From contig CM042011.1 of the NCBI GenBank assembly GCA_023525715.1, positions 65,413,854 through 65,477,853 on the forward strand: a stretch of 64,000 bases of DNA, in the 5' to 3' direction. Positions 34,672 through 43,915 of the stretch are shown here, one piece after another. Positions within the stretch are counted from its first letter, which is position 1. Each line of letters begins with the position of its first letter. Both the position numbers and the translations under genes were made by a program. The notes beneath the pieces were generated by a model, which worked only from the letters and a program-made list of their open reading frames with translations, made no database searches and was not told the origin of the DNA. This stretch comes from Cichorium intybus (Eukaryota > Streptophyta > Magnoliopsida > Asterales > Asteraceae).

Positions 34672-34687
34672 AAAGGGGGGGAGAACT
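34672..34687 (+). promoter_or_regulatory. Polypurine tract of gypsy G
   Basis: AAAGGGGGGGAGAAC directly before the 3' LTR; primer for plus-strand synthesis. Confidence 0.85.
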
Positions 34688-36077
34688 TGTAACGCACATT
34701 TCCAAAAAAAAAAAAAAAAAAAAAAAAAAATGAATAGTAACTTGGCGGCGTGAATAGTGCTCGCGACGCGACGTGAATAGTGCTCGCGACGCGAGGCCGA
34801 AAAAAGCTTCTAGAGAGGTGCGCGATGAGGTAAGTGCTTACGTAATGGTCACGACGCGACCGGGGGTCCGTCGCGACGCGAAGAGGGTCCAGAGGCCTAT
34901 AAATAGGAGCTCCAAGCCTCATTTTTGGGCAAAACAAATACTAAACACTTATATACTATAGAGGAGTGTGCTAGTAAGGAAGAGGTGCTATAAGAGAGGG
35001 AAATCAATAGGTTCGGGTAGCGATCGTCGTCTCGACATACGGAAAGTAAGTTCCAAACCTCTAGTACAATTATAATAGTATTTTGCATATAATATGAAGG
35101 GAACGATTGCTAGTCATTTTGACTTATATCAAAATAACCAAGTTCGAGCCGGGAGATAACCCAGGCTATGGAGACTTTGTTCCGAAATAATGCTAATTGA
35201 TTTACTTACGAGAACGGTGCCTAGGCCGGTTACATGGGATCTGGTTGTTGGATTTTCCGAAAGGCTAAAATGCTGAAAGGATCCTGCCACCCCATCTAAT
35301 CTTCTACCTGGCCGTTCTTTACTTGATAAATCATGAAGTGTTATTTTGGAACTATTAAAAGGGTGAATGGAAGATTTATAAATGATAGATTTTGTACTGT
35401 GATAACAGTCAAGGTTGGAAGAGGATACAAGGCATAAAAAGACAAAAGCTTTAGTCAACAACCAGGTGAGTAATCAATACCTAAGTGTTACTTTTCCTAT
35501 GGGGCCACATTACCGGTTCATGTGATTGGGACCACCTTACCGTGGGGTCGCATACTCGGTACTCGTGGTTGAGACCACCTTTCCTGTGGGGCCACTGACT
35601 ATTGTTGGTGGTTGGGACCACATATATATATATATATACGTTGTGACGATCGTGTAAGCAGTAATTGTGGTGGGACCACATACAAGTGTTGTGATGGCTT
35701 ATTCGGCCGGCAGTTCTATCACTCACTCAGGGGATGCACATTGAGTCCTTAGGACTCGATATTGCTGGGAACCATGATATGATGTGGAAGCTGAAAATTC
35801 TGTGTTGTGTATTTTTTTCTGTAACGCTTATCGATTATTCACTGAGCTTGTAAAGCTCATCCTTGTTGATACTAACTGTGCAGGTGCTGTAGACCCTACT
35901 AAAGGGAAGGATCTAATTCGGGGTTAGAACTGATGACCGTAGCAGCCCGGCTTTGGGAAGATACCACTTGTACCTTTTTCTTGTAATATATACCCTGTAT
36001 AATATTTTGTTGAATAAAATATGTTTTAAAGTGTGGAAAATAAATGGGTATATTTATATTAAAAGCCGGGTGTTACA
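34688..36077 (+). repeat. 3' LTR of gypsy G
   Basis: Same length as the 5' LTR and nearly identical. AATAAA near the right end would serve for polyadenylation of the element's RNA. Confidence 0.95.
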
Positions 36078-36125
36078 GTGAACCTTAGGAATTTTTGTGT
36101 TCATTGTTTGCATAGAAACCCTTCA
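36078..36125 (+). repeat. 3' LTR of copia B, right part
   Basis: Completes the LTR (GTGAACCTTAGG to AAACCCTTCA) and is followed by the GCATG duplication. Confidence 0.93.
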
Positions 36126-36699
36126 GCATGTTAGGCATCTTATGTGTTATTTACAGTTATATGAATTGTTCTATACCTGTGGTTATTGTTGTTGGGCTCA
36201 GTACTGATGCGTGTCCTCTCGTAGCTGTTTTATGACGAGTTGGACTATTGTCTTGTCCCATAGCTGTTGTATGATGGACTGGGACATAACCGGGAACACA
36301 TAGCTGTTGTATGATAGGTAGAACCGCCCCGTGTCCATAGCTGTTGTATGATGGACGCCCGTAACTGTTGTATGGCGGGTATGGTCGGGTCGTTCTCAAG
36401 GACGGGTTGTTTGATGTGTGGGCATGTATGGTAATTTGGGGACTCACTAAGCTTTAAGCTTACCCGTTGATTTTATAACAGTTCAGGTATTTCGAATGAC
36501 AAAGGAAAGAGCAAGGCTTGACGGCGGCACATCGCATACTAGAGACTTATTTTAATGAACTATGTTATGATTTTCAAATGTTTCCGCTGTTGGTTTAATA
36601 AATATGTCGAACAGTTTTACTTTTTGGAATAAAGAGTTTGTTGGAACCTTGATGATAAATGAATTTTTATAATTTTGAAATTTGGGACGTTACAATAGT

Positions 36700-38440
36700 C
36701 CTTAAACACAAAAAGATACAAGGTAAAACCTAAAAATAAAGGAATTTTGACTCTTACCTTGATTCCAACTGACCCTTGGATGAAGCACAAAGTCTTTTTA
36801 TGAAAGTTTGCCATCTCAACATGTTCCACAAAGCCCATTTCTTCCTTCGAAAGTTCACCATTTTAGAGCAAACACCAGGGGGTAGGGGTTCTTCTGTAGA
36901 CATTAAAAAAAAGATGAAAAAGAATACAAACATGGATGTATACACTTATTAAAAACAAAATTATATCAACTTTTTATTTTCGAGATTTTTCTACACATCT
37001 TTAGCCAAAAGGCCTAATAGGTCAATTTCATTTGTCAAAAGCAACACAATATTAAAACAGCATATGTATCTCTAACGAAAATATTTATTTATCACATAGG
37101 AATTTCCCCAATACATTCATCTATTGAAATACACAATTTCGACTATGAAATTAAATTTCCAATCATAATTCATGAAATTATTGAAAATTATGTTATAGGA
37201 GAGGATAATTAGTTGGAAAATAAAGAGACGATGTAGTAAAGGTCCAAAGAAAGCATCCTTCATTGATTCTCTGTTGCTTAGAGTATCCACGAAGTTTTTC
37301 CATAAACCCTGTTGGTGCTATTTGGTGTCTTGTAATTTCCAAATCACAGACCAAAAGATTTTATGAACACCTTTCTTTTATGAACACCCACTAAAGAAAG
37401 AGCTTTTTCACATAGATTTTTCAAGGTCCCACAAAAGCATATATACAAATGCAATAGAAATATCAATATAAATAATATTATTCTGTTGAAAAACTATAAC
37501 CATAAAGCTTGCTAATTAAACAAGTTTTTTGAAAAAACTTGGTTTTGAAAAAGCTTCCACTATATGTTGTTAAAATTATGAAAGCTTTTTATTTGAAAAA
37601 GCTTTTGAAAATCTCTCAAAAAACTCCTATTATGAATGCTTTTAGTCGAACATTTCGAATAACCATTCACTTCTCTTTGGTTATGATTTTACCTCAAGGC
37701 CGGAAGGGTTGCTCGAGTTATGTTTTGATTTTACCTTTTAATGGTTTCTCCTTTGTAGCTTTTGTAAGTCTTACGGTATGAACAATAGAAAAATTATTTT
37801 CTCATAGCCTTATTTGGTTTCAAATATTGATAATATACTTAAATATGAGTTATTCTGACATAATCCAATTCTTTTTTCATTTGAGTTAGAATAACCATTA
37901 GCTCGAATACAAACCTGATGTTGTTAAACAAATACGAATTCAAATATGTTTAGACTTGATTAAATATGTACCATTTAAGATGTATTTTAGGAGTTAATTA
38001 GATTTGCCGTTTCATTAAAAAAAAAACAACCTAGATTTAGTTTTACTTAAATGAGCACAAACTACAACTTTCATGTATATTATATATATATTAAGCAACT
38101 TCCATTTGTGGGAGAAGTTACCGTTCAATTTGTTTTGCTTATTCCAGAGTCTAAACAATTAAATCCAGATCATGGTACATTTGCTAAATCATTTTATACA
38201 AATTTCAAATAGGCTTTTACTTGAAAATAACAATTTTGGTTCTTTTTATAGTAAGTTTTTATATTTACGTTTTTTCCCCTCAACTAATTTCGAATTAATT
38301 GTTTTCATCCCTATTTATTATAAAGTTATTTTATTAGTATTTTGTAAGTTACGATTCCGGTCCCTTATTATATTTTAAACTTACATTTTCCGTCCCTTAC
38401 ATAATTTTTTTTAGTCGAGCTGCGTTTTCCAATATACCGG
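36700..38440. other. Intergenic, mostly unrecognised
   Basis: Begins with the tail of the copia gag remnant (to about 36745). AT-rich after 36950. No gene named. Confidence 0.4.
36760..36903 (-). pseudogene. Possible isolated exon, product unknown
   Basis: On the minus strand a frame with GELSKEEMGFVEHVEMANFHKK ends at an SVGIK|gtaagag donor (near 36760). The composition and the donor look like a real exon border, but I do not recognise the protein and find no partner exons nearby. It may be another captured or degraded gene piece. Confidence 0.3.
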
Positions 38441-38444
38441 GCTT

Positions 38445-38476
38445 CCGCGGCATCGCGCGGACAGTCCAAACCCTAG
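38445..38476 (+). other. Possible second Helitron 3' end
   Basis: CCGCG-gcatcg-CGCGG forms a 5-bp stem, followed 12 nt later by CTAG and T. The layout suits a Helitron 3' end but the stem is short and no 5' end or cargo was found. Confidence 0.35.
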
Positions 38477-38836
38477 TTAATTATTAAGTTCCAATCGCGA
38501 AAAGCATATTGAATTAATGTACGAACTTTTTTATAATATACTTATATAGATATTGTTAAATATATGAAACTGTGCATGAACGTATTGCATATTGGTAATG
38601 GGAACAAGCCCAATTAAGGTGAAGTGTCTTTCACCGTCAAAAACTATCGACGGACTAAGAATCGAGGATCATTCTGTAGATTTTGGAGATCGATTCTTTT
38701 GAAGCTTCTCATGGTGACATACATAAGTGATCTGATATTAATGGTACTAGGTTGCTTTTAATAAATATTACGGAAACCAAAAAACCAAATAGAAAATATA
38801 ATATATTTAAAATACTTTGTTCTCTAGACCACATGT

Positions 38837-38917
38837 GTCAAGATGGCCGAGTTGGTCTAAGGCGCCAGTTTCAGGTACTGGTCCGAAAGGGCATGGGTTC
38901 AAATCCCATTCTTGACA
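38837..38917 (+). tRNA. tRNA-Leu (CAG), copy 1
   Basis: 81 nt; acceptor stem GTCAAGA/TCTTGAC, A box TGGCCGAGTTGG, anticodon loop TTCAGGT with anticodon CAG (38872-38874), a long variable arm as in class II tRNAs, and B box GGTTCAAATCC. No intron. A T4 terminator follows at 38930-38933. Copy 1 has TTCAAAT in the T loop where the other two have TTCGAAT; both are allowed. Confidence 0.95.
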
Positions 38918-38985
38918 AAATATCTCTTATTTTCATCTTTTACATGTATATTTATATAGTCATCAATTTCAAACCAAATCAACAT

Positions 38986-39066
38986 GTCAAGATGGCCGAG
39001 TTGGTCTAAGGCGCCAGTTTCAGGTACTGGTCCGAAAGGGCATGGGTTCGAATCCCATTCTTGACA
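38986..39066 (+). tRNA. tRNA-Leu (CAG), copy 2
   Basis: Identical to copy 3 and one base different from copy 1. Upstream CAACAT resembles the CAA start-site motif of plant tRNA genes. A T7 terminator lies at 39072-39078. Confidence 0.95.
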
Positions 39067-39148
39067 ACTTATTTTTTTCATATTTCTTGTTTTTCTTTTA
39101 CATGTGAAAATGTTTTATTTAGTGATTAATGTCTAAAAAAACCAAAAT

Positions 39149-39229
39149 GTCAAGATGGCCGAGTTGGTCTAAGGCGCCAGTTTCAGGTACTGGTCCGAAA
39201 GGGCATGGGTTCGAATCCCATTCTTGACA
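39149..39229 (+). tRNA. tRNA-Leu (CAG), copy 3
   Basis: Third member of the tandem cluster, same strand, 82 nt after copy 2. A T5 terminator lies at 39245-39249. The spacers between the copies are unrelated in sequence beyond a few bases. Confidence 0.95.
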
Positions 39230-39249
39230 AAATACGTCTTCGTATTTTT

Positions 39250-39985
39250 ACACGTGCAACTAAGATATGTATTGACCATTATATCCTCGTAGCTTTTTAT
39301 TTCATTTCTATTGTTTACTAAAAAGGATTTAAAAAAACTTAACAGAATGATGAATGCTTGAGAAAATAATATAAGAGAGGGAATACTTCGGAATATAAAA
39401 TCAGTGATTACCATGTTAGTATTGGAATATATAGACCTACGATTATGCTTTATTGTCTTATTTATTGTTATAGCATAGAGTGCCTCCTAGGAAACGAGCA
39501 CGATGAGTGTCTTTTGGATGTTTTTATAGTATTTGCCATGTGTTTTCTTATTTCAGTAGTTGCTTTAAGAATTAATTTTTTCTTGTGTCTATCTTTATCT
39601 TTTAAAGTGTAAAACAGTAAAAGTAAGTAGTTACATTTTCCTTCCTTTAGTAAAGTAACATCTTCTTTAGGTTCACTGACTCACCGTCGCCTCCTTTACC
39701 TTCATTCACTGCTATCATCTTCTTTGCCAAGATTGGCTTCACGCATAAAATATTGGAATATATAATATGAAAAGTATGCTTTCCTTGTAACTATCCACAT
39801 CTTTAAAGGTTTATAAATGCTACCCTTGTTTTCCTTTATTTTTTAACCTAACACTCACATTCTATTAGGAAATATATTTTCCCTCAAAGTTCTTTGTTAG
39901 CCGATATAGGGGAAGGTTCTCTTGAGAATTGAAAAAAAAATTTGAAATTGCGAGAATAAATATGGGCCACTAGATACGTCAACAT
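39250..39985. other. Intergenic, nothing recognised
   Basis: AT-rich; no gene, RNA or element identified. Confidence 0.4.
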
Positions 39986-40015
39986 TGTCGTGTCGTTCCA
40001 CGACGACGAGAGGAG

Positions 40016-40150
40016 TTATTATTATTCATATATGATTTATTCATATATGATTAGGGCATATGATTATTCATATATGGTTTATTCATATATGATTATTCAT
40101 ATAATCGATATAATCACTTATGAATGGACATATATGAATAATCACTTATG
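40016..40150. repeat. TTATTCATATATGATT repeat array
   Basis: Eight or so degenerate copies of ATTCATATATGRTT, partly palindromic (CATATATG). Confidence 0.8.
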
Positions 40151-40179
40151 GATAGACATATATGGTTGTGGTAATCGGA

Positions 40180-40300
40180 ATGATGGTAGAGGGTGGTGAT
40201 TATGATGGTAATGGTGGCGGCGGTGTTAGTAAAGTGGTGGTGGAAGTGGCGATGGTGAGGTGGCAAAAGTGATTGTGGCGGCGGTGGCGACAGTAGAGAT
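40180..40300. repeat. GGTGGC/GGTGAT-rich microsatellite, left part
   Basis: A degenerate G-rich triplet/hexamer tract. It continues at 54113-54180 after element C, which inserted into it with duplication GAGAT. Confidence 0.8.
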
Positions 40301-42745
40301 TGTAACACCACGATACTTTTGACAAGTATTAATATGTTAATCATAGTGTATTTATGATTTAATATGGTGTTCTAAGTATTAGAAAGTTAATACTAGAAAA
40401 GGGTAAAATGGTCAATTTACCATAAAAGGGTAATTTGGTCATTTGACCAAGTGAAGGACCAATTATGTAAAATTATTGTTGCTTGTGGCAAAAGTAAAGA
40501 AATGAAAGTTTTATTGTAATAAAACTTGATTATAGTGCCAAAAGTTCAAGAAATGAAACTTAGGGACTAAAAGTGAAAATCTGGAAAATATAAAAACAAA
40601 AATGAGAAATATTTCTCATTTCTTGTGGCTGAACATTTGGAAGCTACGGGAAGAAGTTTGAGATGCGATTCTTTGATCTTCACGGGAGATTGAAGCATGG
40701 AATTGGAATCATAGCTTGGAATTTGGTGATTCCTAAGCTAAACAAGGTTAGTATTCCAAGTTCTTGAAGTGTTCTTGGTGGGTTTTGTGGGTAAACTGAA
40801 ATCTGCAATTTCAGTGAAATCCATGGAGTTTGTATATGATTTCTGGGCTTAAACATGTTCATGTAGTAAGAACATATGTTAAAAACAGCAAAGTAGGTTG
40901 CTATTGTTGAAAAATTGAAATGTTGCTCAAGAACCCTAAATCATGAATTGGTGTGATTAAGGTGTTTCTAATGGCTTAAAACTTGATATTAGTCAAAGGT
41001 TTTGGTCCTAGAACAATCCCTAATCATTAAGTCGAGTATTAAGGGCTTAAAATGAGAAAATGGGATTTTGTAGCTTGAAAATCGGAGTTTCTGCACTTCT
41101 GTTCAGCGATCGCGACCCGACCATAGGGTGGATCGCGACCCGAAGGCGTGGTCTTCGCGACCCGACCATAGGGTCGATCGCGACCCGACCACGAGGCAGA
41201 AACCATTTTTCTTCTCTGTTATAATTTGGTGCATTTTCCAAGTTTGATTCTTATGCTAGGCTTATCCGATTGACCTGAAATTTTAAACATAGGTCTAATA
41301 TGTTGTGAAACTTCATGGAAAATTATCGGAATACGAATACGACCTCCCGAAAGTACTGTAGTAGAATACGCGTATTTCGGGAAGCGTATTAAATTTTTAT
41401 AACGATGGTTATTGATTGGAAATGCTTGGAAATGGTCCCCAATTGTGTTGTATAGGACTCTTGTGTAGTAGAGTCAACTGAAATGGTAATTAACCTATGA
41501 TCATTTGGTATATAAATGAATATATAGGTACGGGACGAACGGTTGTAGTGTATACAAAGACAAGAAACAACCGGAACTAAATGCAGCGAGTATCCAGGTG
41601 AGTAATCTCACTTATATCACATATGATATGTGTTGATTGGACTGTTACAGGTTGAAACAGATTTGGGGGACGAAACTTGATAATTTACAGATGCGTTGAA
41701 AAGACAATACCAGATAAGCCGTGAGTCTGCGATAGACAAGAACGGAGCTGTGAGTCAATGATATGACAATACCATATAAGCCGTGAGTCTGCGATAGACA
41801 AGAACGGAGCTGTGAGTCAATGATATGACAATACCAGATAAGCCGTGAGTCTACGATAGACAAGAACGGAGCTGTGAGTCGATAAATAAATAAATAATAT
41901 GACAATACCAGATAAGCCGTGAGTCAATGAAATGACAAGAACGGAGCTGTGAGTCAAAAATAAAAAGACAATACTGGATAAGCCGTGAGTCATTGAAATG
42001 ACAAGAACGGAGCCGTGAGTCTAGGCAAAAGCGAGACAAACTCGTGAGCCATAAATGATTATGATATTTGACTTTAAGTCCAAATGGTGCGGTCTTTTGA
42101 CTATGATCCCGGGTTATTGAGCCCAGCTGGTGCGGCCTTTGGGCTATGATTTGTATATTGAAAATGTTTTGGTGCAGCTTGTATATAGCTATGACGCATG
42201 GTGCGGCTTATATAGCCATGACATATGATACAGTCCATTGTGACTAAGAAACATGGGACAAAAATGGTTAGACATGATTATATGTGCAAATAACTGACGT
42301 GGCTTGATAATTACAGGTTATTGTGATTCAGCCTGTAAGGCTACAGATTAGGATGTGAAATCCTAGGAGATATGTGGACAGCCAGTAAGGCTAGGAGTTT
42401 GCATTCGATATCCAGACAGATATATGATTGTATTTTATACATGTTATTTGCAGATACGATTACTCACTGAGCTTTGTAGCTCATACTGTTTGTGAAATGT
42501 CCCTGCAGGTTAGCATAACCCTGATAAGGGTATGGATAGAGTCTGTGACTAAAGAAGTGGGACTTGTAGATGCTGTCAGTAGCAGCCCGGCTTTAAAGGA
42601 GACTATGGTATTTTATACTCTCCTTGATACACTTGTACCCGTTTTAATAAAATATACCCCTCTTGTTACGGTTTTATGTATTGAAACCTTTGTTTTAAAT
42701 GAAAAATTTTCAGGGGTGTTTTTGTTTTAAAAGTCAGGTGTTACA
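40301..42745 (+). repeat. 5' LTR of element C
   Basis: TGTAACACCACG to CAGGTGTTACA. Contains TATAAAAA (40589), donor GTTAGT (40747), CGCGACCCGACC repeats (41105-41200), palindrome AATACGCGTATT (41365-41376), mini-exon 41528-41597, a 62-bp tandem array (41680-42025), GGTGCGGC repeats (42090-42225), hairpin 42468-42483 and CAG (42508). Confidence 0.93.
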
Positions 42746-42748
42746 AGT

Positions 42749-42760
42749 TGGTATCGGAGC
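42749..42760 (+). promoter_or_regulatory. Primer binding site of element C
   Basis: TGGTATCGGAGC, one mismatch from the tRNA-Met complement found in elements B, F and G. Confidence 0.8.
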
Positions 42761-42905
42761 CGTGGTTTAAGTGAACTAGGTGTCTATAGAGTAGATTCCT
42801 GGACTTAAACCTTGAGATAGTAGACACGATGTACCGTTAGGTGTATATAAGCTGTTATTATACATATATAACCTAACTATTGCTGACTTCTAACGTATAA
42901 GAAGT

Positions 42906-43915
42906 ATGAGCAGCGAATCTTATTGGGAGGAATTTAGGGCATGGAGCTTTAAGAGGCGGACCAGCCCTTTCTCAAGGCTCCATTGAACGAGAGGCAAAGA
43001 GACAAGTAGCAGAAAATCCACATGACAAACAATAGTAGCTGCTGTGGTCAGAAAAAGCAATTGGGTGCTTACCTTGACTGATATTCAAGGTGAAAGAAAG
43101 TAGCTGAGACTACAAGAAAAGCAGAAAAATGTTAGTGGGCGCTTCAGGAGAAGTACCACGAACTGGGTCCAACCTTAAAGGGAAGGGACCAAAACAGAGC
43201 AACTATGTATTGTGAGATGTGCAGGAAAAGCACTCAGAAAATTGTAGAGTAGAGACTCTACCGTTGAAATGTTGGAATTGCAGAAAATAGTAGCATATTG
43301 CTCGAGTTTGTTGGATGGCACGGAAGTGTGTCTAACGCGGAGCTGTAGATCACTTTCTTATGAAATACTCACATGTTAAATGTGGAGTAACGGGTGATAA
43401 ACCCAGGAAAGAACGGGGAGGAAAGAAAGAAGAAACGAATGGTCGAAAAGGACCAGTGGTACCATGAGTATTCCAGCGGACTGTGGAAGAAGCTCGTGAG
43501 TAGATTAATATAGTCTCAGATATCATTGTCTTGAATATAATCCCCGTATATGTTATATTTGATCCATGAAGCTATGCTTTGGATCGATGACTTTGATGTT
43601 TTGTTTGAATATTTCATCAACGATTATGGATGAAATTTTGGAACTGGCTATAGCAAATAGCAAATATGTTCAAGATATTGAACACCTGGAAGGTAGTCTG
43701 CCTAGGATTTATGGGACCATTTTTCCCTATAAATCTGGAGTCGATGACTACCAATGAATCTGAAGAAATTGTACATATGAATGGGTTAGCAATGAATGAT
43801 GCTAACATGAATTGTAGAAAAATGAACACTATGGTTAAAAAATCAGAAATGAAATGGATGAAAATCCACGATAAATAACTGTTGTTAAGAATACCGGTTA
43901 TTTTCCTTTGCTTAA
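42906..43915 (+). pseudogene. Fossil gag and protease of element C
   Basis: Broken frames match the gag of gypsy G in order: a start-like SQGSIEREA segment, a zinc-knuckle remnant (near 43260-43380), and a protease remnant with GAT CCA TGA at the DPG site (near 43560). Many stops and frameshifts. Confidence 0.75.

Larger units (their letters stand above)
28543..36077 (+). mobile_element. Young Ty3/gypsy chromovirus G, apparently complete
   Basis: Two 1390-bp LTRs (28543-29932, 34688-36077) flank a primer site, one long open frame with a C-terminal chromodomain and a polypurine tract. By eye the LTRs differ at only about four substitutions plus two simple-repeat length changes (around 0.3%). 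Flanks are gtgat/gtgaa, a 5-bp duplication with one mismatch, inside the 3' LTR of copia B. All parts needed for transposition look present. Confidence 0.96.
20937..36125 (+). mobile_element. Ty1/copia retrotransposon B with nested gypsy G
   Basis: LTRs of 767 bp (20937-21703) and about 768 bp (27818-28541 plus 36078-36125) bound it. The 5-bp duplication GCATG is perfect (20932-20936, 36126-36130). By eye the LTRs differ at about 12 positions (around 1.6%). It has a tRNA-Met primer site, one gag-pol frame with three stops, and a 3' LTR broken by element G. Confidence 0.95.
20040..36694 (+). mobile_element. Solo gypsy-type LTR A, split by nested insertions
   Basis: The LTR starts TGTAAGACCC at 20040 and ends GACGTTACA at 36694, flanked by the perfect 5-bp duplication ATAGT (20035-20039, 36695-36699). 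With the nested copia removed it is about 1.46 kb. There is no internal region or second LTR, so it is a solo LTR. It contains a TATA box (TATATAAAG, 20200), a donor GTAAGA (20385), an AG-to-GTGAGT mini-exon (20846-20901), CpG-dense blocks (20055-20160, 20620-20725), five copies of a TAGCTGTTGTATGATGG-type repeat (36220-36380), a hairpin (36448-36462) and CAG (36486). Confidence 0.88.

Noticed and set aside
38752..39009. 85-codon frame over tRNA genes
   Set aside because: It overlaps two tRNA-Leu genes and has no protein character.
38837..39229. CRISPR-like array
   Set aside because: The spaced near-identical repeats are complete tRNA-Leu genes with acceptor stems, anticodon loops and terminators.
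41680..42025. Centromere-type satellite
   Set aside because: The tandem 62-bp units are confined to the LTRs of the C family and are part of the retrotransposon.
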